From Anaerolineae bacterium (lineage in GTDB: Bacteria > Chloroflexota > Anaerolineae > Aggregatilineales > Phototrophicaceae), in NCBI GenBank assembly GCA_026645945.1, contig JAPKMO010000020.1, positions 1-50,823 of the forward strand: 50,823 nt of DNA, given 5' to 3'. Under the pieces are notes generated by a model, which was not told where the DNA came from, made no database searches, and was given only the letters and a program-made list of their open reading frames with translations. A program made the position numbers and the translations under genes. Positions 1-8,002 of the stretch are shown here, one piece after another. The number at the start of each line of letters is the position of its first letter. Within the stretch, counting starts at the first letter, position 1.

Positions 1-1165
1 CTTGCGCCGACATTTCGCCGCGCAGGACAAGCTGGGCCGCATCGCCCAACACCGTTTCGATGTCATTATAGGCGGGATGCGGTGTGCGGGCGCGCGCCGT
101 CTGAAGTTGTTCGAGGAAGGTTCCGTAATACGGATGATCGGTGAAGTATTTGTCTTTGATGAGCGAATTCAGAACCGTTAGCTGCCCAACTTTCGACATC
201 TCCAGTTGGTAAACATCGCTTTGGGTGAAGCGCACGAATTCCAGGGCTTCTTCAGCGTGCTTCGTGCCGGCCATGACGACGATATTTTCCCCACCAACCA
301 CCGAAATTGGGCCGCCTTGCCCAGCCGGCATGAGCGCCGCGCCCACTTCAAAGTCGGGATACTGGCTTTCCAGGGTTGGGTAGAACCAGGGGCCTTCGAG
401 TAAGGACGCAATCGTGCCACCGAAGAAGCCACCCCAGTTATCCAGCCCGCTGCCGATAAACCCATCAGAGAAGCAGCCGCTTTGCACCATATCCGCCAGG
501 AACTGAACCGCCGCCACCGACTGCTCGCCGTTGACATAGCCAGTTGCTGTGGTCATGGCTTCGTCGGTGACATCGCCGCCAAAGCTCCATATCCAGGGGA
601 GCAGCGCCCAACCATAGGTGCCGCCGTCGCTGAATAAGTAGGCGCCTTCGGGCATGGTGTCACACAGTGCCGCGAATTCCTCAATCGTCGTCGGTACAGT
701 TTCTACCAGCGCCGGGTTGTAGACCAGAATGCGGGTGTTGGTATCCAGCGGCAGCCCGTAGTATTCGCCTTCATAGATGTTGGTGGAAAGCGGGCCGGGG
801 AACACATTAGCGGCAAGGTCAGCAAATTCCGGCAGTTCCCGGCTCAGGTTCATCAAAATGCCTTGAGCGGCAAATTCGGGTGACCAGATAATGTCCAGGC
901 GGGCGAGATCGGGGCCTTCGCCGCCGGCTGCCGAGGTCAAAAGCGCCTGGCGAAAGCCGTCATAGGGATAGGGGATTGATTCGACTTTGATATTTGGATG
1001 TTCGGCCTCAAATATCGGAATGAGTATCTCCGTCAGTGTCTGATTCTCTGGCGACACCTCATTATATGTGTGCCAGAATGTAATGGTAACCGGTTCCTGT
1101 GCAAAGGTAGCAGAGGCACTCGTAAGCAGGAAAAACACGATGGCGAGAACAATTCTGGATTTCAT
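1..1165 (-). CDS. Sugar ABC transporter solute-binding protein (partial, C-terminus beyond window)
   Basis: Extracellular solute-binding protein family 1, expected to bind a sugar or oligosaccharide outside the membrane for an ABC importer. Reading the minus strand from the ATG at 1165 gives 388 open codons that run off the window start. A signal peptide (MKSRIVLAIVFFLLTSASA, cleavage near TFAQ) is followed by the typical start VTITFWHTYNE. Later segments include YYGLPLDTNTRILVYNP and GTKHAEEALEFVRF, both characteristic of the family. GAGGAG lies 6-11 nt before the start. The LacI-type gene is just upstream on the same strand, with an operator between them, so local repression by that regulator is likely. 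The sugar cannot be told from sequence; permease genes are expected beyond the left edge. Confidence 0.9.
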   Translation of the reverse strand, partial: MKSRIVLAIVFFLLTSASATFAQEPVTITFWHTYNEVSPENQTLTEILIPIFEAEHPNIKVESIPYPYDGFRQALLTSAAGGEGPDLARLDIIWSPEFAAQGILMNLSRELPEFADLAANVFPGPLSTNIYEGEYYGLPLDTNTRILVYNPALVETVPTTIEEFAALCDTMPEGAYLFSDGGTYGWALLPWIWSFGGDVTDEAMTTATGYVNGEQSVAAVQFLADMVQSGCFSDGFIGSGLDNWGGFFGGTIASLLEGPWFYPTLESQYPDFEVGAALMPAGQGGPISVVGGENIVVMAGTKHAEEALEFVRFTQSDVYQLEMSKVGQLTVLNSLIKDKYFTDHPYYGTFLEQLQTARARTPHPAYNDIETVLGDAAQLVLRGEMSAQ

Positions 1166-1238
1166 TTTTATCTCCTCAATAAGCGGTCTAGCGGTTTTAC
1201 GAGAATGTAATGGTATTTGTAAATTCAATAACCTCTCC

Positions 1239-1254
1239 TTTGAACCGGTTCAAA
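1239..1254. promoter_or_regulatory. LacI-type operator upstream of solute-binding gene
   Basis: A perfect 16-bp palindrome, TTTGAACCGGTTCAAA, lies 74 bp before the solute-binding gene start. It shares its 14-bp core TTGAACCGGTTCAA with the site at 2306-2323 before the regulator gene. The central CG inside a short even palindrome is typical of LacI-family operators. Confidence 0.8.
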
Positions 1255-1265
1255 TCCTGGCGAAA

Positions 1266-2294
1266 TTAACGCGGCCTCCCGGTCGATTGGCGAATAACCA
1301 GTTCGGGTTTCAACAGTTTGCCGCCGAGTAAGTCAATCGGTTCCCGATTAATCAGTTTTATGAGCAAGTTGAAAAGTGCCTTGCCGATGTCATGAATTGG
1401 CTGGTTCAGTGTCGTCAGAGGAGGATTGCTGTAACGTGCCAGGGGAATATCATCAAAGCCGACTACAGACACGTCGCTGCCGACCGTCAGACCGCGCGCT
1501 TGAATCGCACGCATGGCCCCAAAAGCCATTCGGTCGTTGTTGCAGAAGATGGCTGTTGGCGGGTTGGGCTGATCGAGAAAGTAATGAGTGCCTAACTGCC
1601 CGGATTTCTCACTGAAATCCCCTTCATAGATGAGCGCCGGGTCAATTAACAGGTTCATCTCCTCCATCCCCCTGACGAACCCCTGCCAGCGCAAGCGAGT
1701 CAGATACTGTTCATACGGCGGGGAAAGATAAGCGATGCGCCGGTGTCCCAGTTCGGCAAGGTGTCTGACAGCGGCTTCGATGCCAGCAGCACCGTCAACA
1801 TCAATCCAGTTGTCCCCTTCCTTTGATTCAAATCGTCCAAAGATGACAAACGGGAAATCCTGCTCCTGTAAATAAGCGACACGCGGGTCTTTTTCGCGCA
1901 GGGCAAACAGAATAAGCCCATCTATCTGCCGGCTGGTGACCAGTCGTCTATACAGTTCCATCTCGCGCTGACCCGCCGGAATCGCCCAGAAGGTTAGGCC
2001 GGTGCTGCTGTTAATCGCCTCGCTGGTGATTCCATCAATCAAATCCAGCACCATTGGGTCGGTTTCGATCAAGTTGCCCTGCAAGCGAATCTCGCTGCGG
2101 ATCATCCCAATGGTGTTTGTCCGCTGAGTACTCAGGCTGCGTGCCGCTGCTGTTGGGTGGTAACCGAGGGTTTCAATTGCCGCCATTACACGCTGCCGCG
2201 TTTCATCTTTGACCAGCGAACTTCCATTAAGGACGTTGGAAACTGTTCCTACGGAAACTCGCGCATGGCGGGCTACATCACGAATAGTTGGCAT
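1266..2294 (-). CDS. LacI family transcriptional regulator
   Basis: DNA-binding repressor of 342 residues, the usual LacI/GalR size. The N-terminal helix-turn-helix and hinge read MPTIRDVARHARVSVG followed by TVSNVLNG; the rest is a periplasmic-binding-protein-like sensor with SVVGFDDIPLARYSNPPLTT near the C-terminus, a family hallmark. The ATG at 2294 was chosen because homologous proteins begin at MPTIRDVA; an earlier in-frame start at 2357 would add 21 unrelated residues and cross the operator. It lies upstream of the sugar-binding gene on the same strand, and matching operators stand before both genes, so it probably represses itself and the transporter and is released by the transported sugar or a derivative. 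Confidence 0.95.
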   Translation of the reverse strand: MPTIRDVARHARVSVGTVSNVLNGSSLVKDETRQRVMAAIETLGYHPTAAARSLSTQRTNTIGMIRSEIRLQGNLIETDPMVLDLIDGITSEAINSSTGLTFWAIPAGQREMELYRRLVTSRQIDGLILFALREKDPRVAYLQEQDFPFVIFGRFESKEGDNWIDVDGAAGIEAAVRHLAELGHRRIAYLSPPYEQYLTRLRWQGFVRGMEEMNLLIDPALIYEGDFSEKSGQLGTHYFLDQPNPPTAIFCNNDRMAFGAMRAIQARGLTVGSDVSVVGFDDIPLARYSNPPLTTLNQPIHDIGKALFNLLIKLINREPIDLLGGKLLKPELVIRQSTGRPR

Positions 2295-2305
2295 TGTAAG
2301 TACCC

Positions 2306-2323
2306 AATTGAACCGGTTCAATT
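2306..2323. promoter_or_regulatory. LacI-type operator upstream of the regulator gene
   Basis: A perfect 18-bp palindrome, AATTGAACCGGTTCAATT, lies 11 bp before the regulator's ATG and has the same 14-bp core as the site at 1239-1254. The position suggests autorepression. Confidence 0.8.
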
Positions 2324-2468
2324 TAAGTAAAACACGAAAAGTTTTTTTTGTCAACAAAGTCCGGTGTATGTGCAGAGATGTCGCACCAATCGCAATAGGT
2401 AAGAACGCACGGCCTTCTGGTCGCCCACCGCGTCGGATCGAATGCAGTTCCTCTGCGCCAGAAGGTGC

Positions 2469-2474
2469 TATAAT
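2469..2474 (+). promoter_or_regulatory. Candidate -10 box for the small AraC gene
   Basis: A consensus TATAAT stands 38 bp before the chosen GTG start at 2512. No good -35 hexamer was seen at 16-18 bp, so only the -10 is proposed. Confidence 0.4.
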
Positions 2475-2511
2475 AACCGCAGTGGCCGCTTTCTGCTGGG
2501 AGAAATCCTCC

Positions 2512-2916
2512 GTGCGCCTGAACCCGCATCAGCAAGTTCAGCTCGCTCGCCGGCTGCTGGATCAAAGCTACAGCACACCCATTACTATCGAGGATTTGAG
2601 CCGCCAGGTAGCCCTTTCGCCTTATTACCTGATCCGGGCATTTAGACAGACCTACAAACAAACACCGCATCAATACCTGGTGGAACAGCGTATTGCCAGC
2701 GCCAAAGAACTCCTGCGGAACTCGGACCTCAGCATAACGGAGATTTGCGCGGCAGTTGGCTACGAAAGCCTGGGATCATTCAGTACGTTGTTTCGCAAGG
2801 TCGCCGGGGTATCCCCCAGCGCCTATCGGGCCAGCAGTCGTCCTACGCTCACCCCCGCATACATTCCCCTCTGTGTATGTTGGCTTCATGGCATTGAGGA
2901 TCAGCCGAATCCTTAA
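2512..2916 (+). CDS. AraC family DNA-binding protein, stand-alone HTH
   Basis: Small regulator of 134 residues that is almost entirely an AraC-type double helix-turn-helix. Visible parts are ITIEDLSRQVALSPYYLIRAF (first HTH) and SITEICAAVGYESLGSFSTL (second HTH), then the signature FRKVAGVSPSAYR. No sensor domain is present. The frame is open upstream to 2209, but that part overlaps the LacI gene and its operator and looks non-coding. GTG at 2512 was chosen because GGGAG lies 9 nt before it and a TATAAT lies further up. It precedes a VOC gene on the same strand, a common pairing, and may control it. Confidence 0.75.
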   Translation: MRLNPHQQVQLARRLLDQSYSTPITIEDLSRQVALSPYYLIRAFRQTYKQTPHQYLVEQRIASAKELLRNSDLSITEICAAVGYESLGSFSTLFRKVAGVSPSAYRASSRPTLTPAYIPLCVCWLHGIEDQPNP

Positions 2917-2957
2917 AACAGAGCAATTTTCGAGAAGCCAATACAGCACAAATGTTT

Positions 2958-2963
2958 TATAAT
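2958..2963 (+). promoter_or_regulatory. Candidate -10 box for the VOC gene
   Basis: TATAAT lies 30 bp before the VOC gene start, in the 77-bp gap after the AraC gene. No convincing -35 was seen. Confidence 0.35.
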
Positions 2964-2993
2964 TCGGATGTATACCAGAGAAGGGGATGATGG

Positions 2994-3419
2994 ATGATAA
3001 ACAGACTCTCAGTTGCGACCATTTGGGTCAAGGATCAGAATGAGGCGCTGCGTTTTTACACGGAAAAGCTTGGTTTCGAAATCCGCGCAGATTTCACACA
3101 TGGCGATTATCGCTGGCTGACAGTCGGCTTAAAAAGCCAGCCAGAGCTCGAATTTCAACTGGCGGCGCTGAAACCGAGTCATGCCCTGACACCGGAGGAA
3201 GTCAATTTTTTGACCAAACTGGTAGAAGCAGGCAAGCTCGGCACCGGTCCCTGGAAAACCAATGATTGTCAAAAGACCTACGAGACATTCCAGGCCAGAG
3301 GTGTGGAATTTCTGCAACCTCCCACAGATCGCCCCTATGGGATTATCGAAGCTGTTTTTAAGGATAACAGCGGCAATATCATGGTGCTTTCGCAGGACAA
3401 GCCCCGCCGGCAGGCGTAG
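2994..3419 (+). CDS. VOC family (glyoxalase/bleomycin-resistance fold) protein
   Basis: A 141-residue vicinal-oxygen-chelate protein. The N-terminal beta-alpha unit [20 protein letters not shown] and the C-terminal strand [19 protein letters not shown] are typical of the superfamily. The first strand lacks the His usual in metal-dependent glyoxalase I, so true glyoxalase activity is doubtful; binding or modification of a small molecule is as likely. AGGGGATGATGG precedes the ATG as a plausible ribosome site. The AraC gene upstream and the YdhG-like gene downstream point the same way and may form a small cluster. The substrate is unknown. Confidence 0.85.
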   Translation: MINRLSVATIWVKDQNEALRFYTEKLGFEIRADFTHGDYRWLTVGLKSQPELEFQLAALKPSHALTPEEVNFLTKLVEAGKLGTGPWKTNDCQKTYETFQARGVEFLQPPTDRPYGIIEAVFKDNSGNIMVLSQDKPRRQA

Positions 3420-3475
3420 CTGCACACAACGCTGGGGCTAAGGTTTCCCACCCAAGTCAGTATGAGGAGGTTTGT

Positions 3476-3928
3476 ATGAGCCAAAAGAAGAACACGCAGA
3501 AATCCCAGGGATTCACGGACGCAGAACAGGCCGCGATGAAGGAACGCGCCAAAGAGCTGAAGGCGGAAGCGCGCGCGAACAAAGACAAGGCGCAAGGGGA
3601 ACGTGACGTGCTGGCGAAGATCGCCGAGATGCCTGAACCGGATCGCACCATCGCCATGCGGCTGCATGAGATCATCAAAGCCAACGCGCCAGTCCTCTCG
3701 CCGAAAACCTGGTACGGGATGCCCGCGTATGCCAGGGACGGCAAGGTCGTCTGCTTCTTCCAAAGCGCAGACAAGTTCCAGGCAAGGTATGCGTCCTTCG
3801 GCTTCAACGACACGGCGAACCTCGACGATGGCGCCATGTGGCCGACCGCCTTCGCGCTGAAGGAGCTGACCGCCGCCGAAGAAGAGAAGATCGCTGCGCT
3901 CGTGAAGAAAGCAGTGAGTGAGGGGTGA
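3476..3928 (+). CDS. DUF1801 / YdhG-like (CyaY-like fold) protein
   Basis: A 150-residue cytoplasmic protein. Residues 1-45 form a Lys/Glu/Ala-rich, probably helical extension ([20 protein letters not shown]). The rest is the YdhG/YjbR-type domain, seen in [38 protein letters not shown] and the C-terminal LVKKAVSEG helix. The domain family has a frataxin-like fold and members are often labelled 'iron chaperone', but biochemical support is thin. A strong GAGGAGG site lies 5 nt before the ATG. A rho-independent terminator follows at 4022-4045. Confidence 0.8.
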   Translation: MSQKKNTQKSQGFTDAEQAAMKERAKELKAEARANKDKAQGERDVLAKIAEMPEPDRTIAMRLHEIIKANAPVLSPKTWYGMPAYARDGKVVCFFQSADKFQARYASFGFNDTANLDDGAMWPTAFALKELTAAEEEKIAALVKKAVSEG

Positions 3929-4225
3929 TCTCTCCACTGGAACCCTGAGATCATCGGTCGGAGTGCCGAAAACACGCACCGGCTGGCAATCAGGGTGAAA
4001 CCCAATACTGAGACAGACTGGGTGGCAGTATGGACTGCCACTTTTGCTTCTATACAGAAGCAGACCCTAACATCCAGATTCCGCAAAATACCACACTAAA
4101 AGGGTTGTACTGGATGTTGTGTATCTGAAATAAATGAGGTTCGTCGGGTAAAAAGAGGAACGGGGACGCTCTTATTACACGTTCCCGCTCCCCGATGGAT
4201 GCGTATATGCTTGATGATGGAAACT
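3929..4225. other. Non-coding gap between the YdhG-like gene and the tRNA
   Basis: About 300 bases with no supported gene. It holds the terminator at 4022-4045. The rest is AT-richer than its surroundings and shows no repeat, RNA or open frame that could be defended. Confidence 0.6.
4022..4045 (+). terminator. Rho-independent terminator after the YdhG-like gene
   Basis: Perfect 8-bp stem GTGGCAGT (4022-4029) / ACTGCCAC (4034-4041) with ATGG loop, then TTTT. Confidence 0.75.
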
Positions 4226-4301
4226 TGGGGCAGGTGGGATTCGAACCCACAACCTTACTGATTTTAAGTCAGTTGCCTCCTGCCAATTGGGCCACTGCCC
4301 C
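4226..4301 (-). tRNA. tRNA with anticodon UAA (Leu codon UUA), short variable loop
   Basis: On the minus strand the gene folds as a cloverleaf: acceptor stem GGGGCAG/CTGCCCC (7 bp), D-arm with AATTGG loop, anticodon arm ACTGA-CTTAAAA-TCAGT, variable loop AAGGTT, T-arm GTGGG-TTCGAAT-CCCAC and discriminator A. The anticodon reads UAA, so it should decode UUA. The 3' CCA is not encoded. Normal bacterial tRNA-Leu is class II with a long variable arm; here the variable loop is only six bases, although the D-loop resembles tRNA-Leu. It has its own promoter at 4313-4341. Confidence 0.85.
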
Positions 4302-4312
4302 ATTTACCCTGT

Positions 4313-4341
4313 AGTTTAGCAGTTTCACACGCCGCCGTCAA
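4313..4341 (-). promoter_or_regulatory. Promoter of the tRNA gene
   Basis: On the minus strand TTGACG (4341-4336) and TAAACT (4318-4313) are separated by exactly 17 bp. The expected transcription start is near 4306, just before the mature 5' end at 4301. Confidence 0.6.
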
Positions 4342-4375
4342 TCAAAATCCACAGTCCTGCGCGGCGCGCAAATCG

Positions 4376-4404
4376 TTGACAAACAAATTTCAAACAAGTA
4401 TAAT
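4376..4404 (+). promoter_or_regulatory. Consensus sigma-70 promoter of the S1 gene
   Basis: TTGACA at 4376-4381, 17-bp spacer, TATAAT at 4399-4404: a full match to the housekeeping consensus. Transcription would begin near 4411, leaving a leader of about 170 nt before the S1 start. It is divergent from the tRNA promoter. Confidence 0.85.
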
Positions 4405-4503
4405 CTCCATTCGGTCTATAGGGAAGGGCAGTACGCGGCTCCTACGGCTGCGCTGCGATTGAACCTGCGCTGTTTTTCATCACGCACCTGCCAACCACTC
4501 GGT

Positions 4504-4535
4504 AGCCGGGGATAAACCGGCTTGCCGGGTTTTTT
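4504..4535 (+). promoter_or_regulatory. Candidate attenuator in the S1 leader
   Basis: Two mutually exclusive hairpins overlap. AGCCGG (4504-4509) pairs perfectly with CCGGCT (4517-4522). Alternatively CCGG (4517-4520) closes a CTTG tetraloop with CCGG (4525-4528), extendable by A-T pairs around a bulged G, and is followed by six T (4530-4535), which is a terminator shape. The layout resembles an antiterminator/terminator switch between promoter and S1 gene. No known RNA family was recognised. Confidence 0.45.
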
Positions 4536-4582
4536 CGCGCCCTGCTCCCAGAGGCCAAAATAAAAATTTGGGGGAACTCTCG

Positions 4583-5824
4583 ATGCATCTCAATCCTTCA
4601 TCTCTGGCGGACGACATGGATTTTGCGGCGCTGTTAGAAGCGTCGTTCGTCGAAGAGCCGGAGCGCGGTGATATTGTCACCGGAACAATTTTAGCGGTGG
4701 ATAACCAGGGCTTGATCGTGGATGTTGGCGCGATGAAGCGGGACGGAATCGTGCCGCGCAAAGATATTGAACGGCTGGGGCTGAATCCGAGCGCCTACCA
4801 GGTTGGCAATGAAATCGAAGTCATCATCGTTCGCTCCGAAGACGACGAAGGTAATCTGGTGCTTTCGGTTTCGCAGGCGCAGCAAAGCGAAGACTGGAAA
4901 CGCGCCGAAACCCTGATGAACGGCGAGGAGCTGTGGGAAGGCATCGTCTCGGATGTCAACCGGGGCGGCTTGATCGTTCCCTTCGGCAACCTGCGCGGGT
5001 TCGTCCCGGCCAGCCATGTGGTAGACCTGCCGCGCGGTATCAATGAAGACGAACGTAAAGACCACATGGCGAAGCTGTTGGGCCGCAAGATTACGGTTAA
5101 AGTGATTGAGGTCAACCGCAAACGCCGCCGGCTGGTTTTTAGCCAGCGCGATGCCCAGCGTGGCCGCCGCGAGGCGCGTAAGGAACTGCTGCTGGACGAA
5201 TTGAAAGAGGGCGAAGTTCGGAAGGGCGTCGTCAGCGGCCTGCGCGATTTTGGCGCGTTCGTAGACCTGGGCGGCGCGGACGGCCTGATCCACATTTCCG
5301 AGCTGGCCTGGCACCGCGTCAAACACCCGCGCGAAGTGCTGAACGTCGGCGACGAGGTGGAAGTGTATGTCCTGCGGCTCGACGCCGAAGGCAAACGCAT
5401 CGGCCTGAGTTTAAAACGGATGCAAAAGAACCCCTGGGCGGCGGCGGAAGAACTGTACCATGTCGGCCAGCTGGTTGAAGGCACAGTTTCGCGCGTGGCG
5501 CAGTTCGGCGCGTTCATCAGCCTGGAGCCGGGCATCGAAGCCCTGCTGCACGCCAGCCAGATCGCCGAGCCGCCCCCTGCCGACCCCAGCGTGATGTTGT
5601 ACGAAGGCCAGAAACTGCTGCTCCGGGTCATCAGCATCGAACCTGACCGCCAACGTTTGGGTCTGAGTTTGAAAGATGTCACCGACGAAGAAAAACAACG
5701 TTGGCAGGAGCGCCACGTTACCTCAGAAACAGAATCAGCAGCGGTCGAACTGCCCGAAGATGACGGTAGCATAAACGAGGCCGATTCTGTACAATTGGCG
5801 GAAAATCAGGCCAGCGTTGTCTAA
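4583..5824 (+). CDS. rpsA: 30S ribosomal protein S1 (four S1 domains)
   Basis: RNA-binding protein of 413 residues that should help mRNA load on the 30S subunit. Four S1 (OB-fold) domains follow an acidic N-terminus: about 30-100 (GDIVTGTILAVDNQGLIVDV), 115-185 (LWEGIVSDVNRGGLIVPFG), 207-272 (VRKGVVSGLRDFGAFVDLGG) and 292-362 (LVEGTVSRVAQFGAFISLEP). The C-terminal tail is acidic. Six domains are usual in proteobacteria; four is common in Gram-positive-type and Chloroflexota proteins. ATG 4583 is preferred to TTG 4568 because GGGGGA lies 7 nt before it. It leads a run with rpsU and infA and has a consensus promoter and a long leader. Confidence 0.92.
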   Translation: MHLNPSSLADDMDFAALLEASFVEEPERGDIVTGTILAVDNQGLIVDVGAMKRDGIVPRKDIERLGLNPSAYQVGNEIEVIIVRSEDDEGNLVLSVSQAQQSEDWKRAETLMNGEELWEGIVSDVNRGGLIVPFGNLRGFVPASHVVDLPRGINEDERKDHMAKLLGRKITVKVIEVNRKRRRLVFSQRDAQRGRREARKELLLDELKEGEVRKGVVSGLRDFGAFVDLGGADGLIHISELAWHRVKHPREVLNVGDEVEVYVLRLDAEGKRIGLSLKRMQKNPWAAAEELYHVGQLVEGTVSRVAQFGAFISLEPGIEALLHASQIAEPPPADPSVMLYEGQKLLLRVISIEPDRQRLGLSLKDVTDEEKQRWQERHVTSETESAAVELPEDDGSINEADSVQLAENQASVV

Positions 5825-5917
5825 AACTAAAGCTGACGGCGGGGCGTGGGTATCCAGCGCCCCGATTAGCCATCGTTCGAGATGGAGTTTTGAGGAAAGG
5901 AGGAGGCTAAACACCAT

Positions 5918-6118
5918 ATGGCTTTTGTCTCGTTAAAGCCGAATGAATCGCAGGAATCGCTGCTGCGGCGTTTCCGCAAGCGTGTGACCAATAGCGGTGT
6001 GCTAAGCACGGTGCGCCGGAAGCGTTGGCACATTTCCAAAAGCGAACTGCGCCGGATCGAGAAGAAAAAAGCGATCCGCCGGGCGCGTCGCCGTCAACGC
6101 AAGACGTATGGGCGCTAG
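5918..6118 (+). CDS. rpsU: 30S ribosomal protein bS21
   Basis: A 66-residue, very basic protein with the S21 pattern ESLLRRFRKRVTNSGVLSTV followed by RRKRWHISKSELRRIEKKK and an Arg-rich tail. S21 sits on the 30S platform near the anti-Shine-Dalgarno region and acts in initiation. A strong AAAGGAGGAGG lies before the ATG. It follows the S1 gene by 93 nt on the same strand and precedes infA; the hairpin at 6152-6185 may end or attenuate the upstream transcript. Confidence 0.95.
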   Translation: MAFVSLKPNESQESLLRRFRKRVTNSGVLSTVRRKRWHISKSELRRIEKKKAIRRARRRQRKTYGR

Positions 6119-6151
6119 TCCGACGGGAAGTTAAGCGGATAACCGTGTAAA

Positions 6152-6185
6152 CCGCTGCTGTTCGCGGCAGCGGCTTGTTTCTTTT
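6152..6185 (+). terminator. Terminator or attenuator between rpsU and infA
   Basis: 7-bp stem CCGCTGC (6152-6158) / GCAGCGG (6167-6173) with an 8-nt loop, then the T-rich tract CTTGTTTCTTTT. It could end the rpsA-rpsU transcript or lower infA expression by read-through. Confidence 0.6.
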
Positions 6186-6206
6186 AATTAACCCACCAGG
6201 AGGGGT

Positions 6207-6467
6207 ATGAAAAAAAGGGACGACAAAATCGAAGTGGAAGGGACGGTCGTGGAGGCGCTGCCGAATACGCAGTTCCTGGTGGAACTGGATAACGGCCACC
6301 GCATACTGGCCTATCTTTCCGGCAAAATGCGGAAATATTACATCCGCATTCTGTTGGGCGACCGGGTTAAGGTCGAGATGAGCATGTACGATCCGAAACG
6401 CGGGCGCATCACCTACCGGCACAAAGACAGCGGGCGCAGCGCTGAAGTCGAAGAAGGGGATATTTAG
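6207..6467 (+). CDS. infA: Translation initiation factor IF-1
   Basis: An 86-residue OB-fold protein closely matching IF-1: [40 protein letters not shown] and [22 protein letters not shown]-1 binds the 30S A-site with IF-2 and IF-3. The usual length is 71-73 residues; here a tail of about ten residues ([12 protein letters not shown]) follows the conserved core. AGGAGGGG lies before the ATG. infA normally lies in the spc/alpha ribosomal operon near secY and rpmJ, so its place after rpsA-rpsU is unusual; it may be an extra copy. Confidence 0.93.
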   Translation: MKKRDDKIEVEGTVVEALPNTQFLVELDNGHRILAYLSGKMRKYYIRILLGDRVKVEMSMYDPKRGRITYRHKDSGRSAEVEEGDI

Positions 6468-6540
6468 ATCAGTTTCGGCGTGATCGTAGGAGGCTTCCCC
6501 TCTCCTGTGGACCTGTTATTTTGCTTTGCCGTTTCTATTC

Positions 6541-7993
6541 ATGCCCCGAAGTAGTTTTCTCCTCCTGCTGCTGATTTTATGGGGAACTCGTCTGCTGGCG
6601 TTGGAAGCCCTGCCGCTGCACAACGATGAGGGGCTGCATCTAACGCGGGCGGTAGAAGTCTGGAACGGCCATCCTTTCTGGGCCATCAGCGATGGCAAAA
6701 TCATCAATCACTGGCTGATAGCCGCTTTGTATCCACAAAACGCGTCGGTTTTTGCCGGGCGCATCGCCACCCTGTTCGTGAGTATGATCGGGCTGGCCGC
6801 CGGCTGCGCGCTGGCGCAACGCCTGTCTGGGGCTGGCGGGGCGCTGCTGGCCGGGGGGCTGTGGATCATGTCGCCGTATCTGTTTTTTTACGAACGGCTG
6901 GCCTTTAGTGATGCCGAGGCGGGCGCGCTGGTCGTGGTCGCCGTCTGGCTGGCGCTGCGCGCGTCTCGCAGCGGGCGACGGCGGGATGCCATCCTGACCG
7001 GATTGGCGCTCGGCGCGGCCATGCTGATGAAGTTCACCGCTGCCCCGTTCGCGCTTACGGCGGCGCTGGCGCTGCTGGTGGACAAAACACATCCTGAGCT
7101 GCCGTGTTCGCCTTCTGGCGCTGGTTGTCCTGGTAGTGGCGGCCTGTTTCGCCGCGCCGCTGGGCTATCTGCTGTTGAAAGGCGGCGATTTGTTTGCCAT
7201 CGCCTTCGGCTGGCTTGGCGTCTCATCCGGCCAGGGAGCGGCCTTTTTCGCCAATATCGAGCGCCTGTGGGCGCAGCTTACCGGCTTTGGCGCGTTTGCC
7301 TGGTCTGCGCTGATGCTCTTTGGTCTGGCGCTGCTGGTCGGGGCGCGGCGCGCGCCGGGCCGCCGGCTGGCAGCGGCCTGGGGACTGCCGCTGCTGGTTA
7401 TGCTGCTGGTGGGGCGCGAGGTGCTGTCCCGGCATTATGTCGCGGCGCTGCCGCTGGCCTTAACGCTGGCCGGCGCGGGACTGGGGGCAGGCGTTCGCCG
7501 TTTCAGGGGCGAGCAGGCGCGTTATCTGGCCGTCAGCGTGGCGCTGGCCGCCCTGATGCTCGGTTTTATACCCTTTGCTTTAACGGCTTATACCGACCCC
7601 GCTGCGCTGTCCCTACCGGCGGACGTTCGCTACCAGCACATTACCTCCCACAGCGCCGGCTACGGCCTGCGCGAAGCCGTACAATCATTTCCCTCGGCGC
7701 TGGCGCGTGCTGATCTGCCGGTGATCGGCAGCATGTTCCCCGACAGCTGCCGCCGCGCCAATTTTTACGCTGCCTCTGCCCCCAAACTGACCTGCGCCGA
7801 TGCGCCCGGTCTGCCTCAGATTGAAGCGGCCTTAAACGAACGCGGCGCGGTTTATACGCTGGTGGACGGCGCGCCGCTCATCGGCGTGGACGTGAACACC
7901 CTGAATGCGCGGGCGGCCCTGATCGCGGTTTACCCACGCCCCGGCGAAAATGAAGATAACGCTTCGGTGGCGCTGTGGCTGCTGGAAAAGTAG
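6541..7993 (+). pseudogene. GT39-like membrane glycosyltransferase, frameshifted
   Basis: Two adjoining frames together make one multi-spanning membrane protein of about 480 residues resembling ArnT/PMT-type (GT-C) glycosyltransferases, which move sugar from a polyprenyl-phosphate donor. The first part (6541 to about 7100) has an N-terminal membrane helix and the catalytic-loop motif LHNDEGLHLTRAVEVWNG with the expected acidic pair, then several helices. The second part (from about 7100 to 7993) continues in the next frame with VRLLALVVLVVAACFAAPLG and more helices. The shift lies near 7081-7100; removing one A from AAAA at 7084-7087 would join them as DKHILSCRVRLLALVV. It may be a real mutation, a sequencing error, or less likely programmed shifting. 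ATG 6541 lacks a clear ribosome site; TTG 6526 is an alternative. Confidence 0.75.
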
Positions 7994-8002
7994 TGCCGAG
8001 TG

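Noticed and set aside
2209-2511. Upstream extension of the AraC frame
   Set aside because: It overlaps the LacI gene and its operator, carries no domain, and a GTG with a ribosome site fits the real domain start.
4795-5772. A 325-codon minus-strand frame opposite the S1 gene
   Set aside because: Low-complexity Ser/Arg-rich translation, mirrored on four clear S1 domains.
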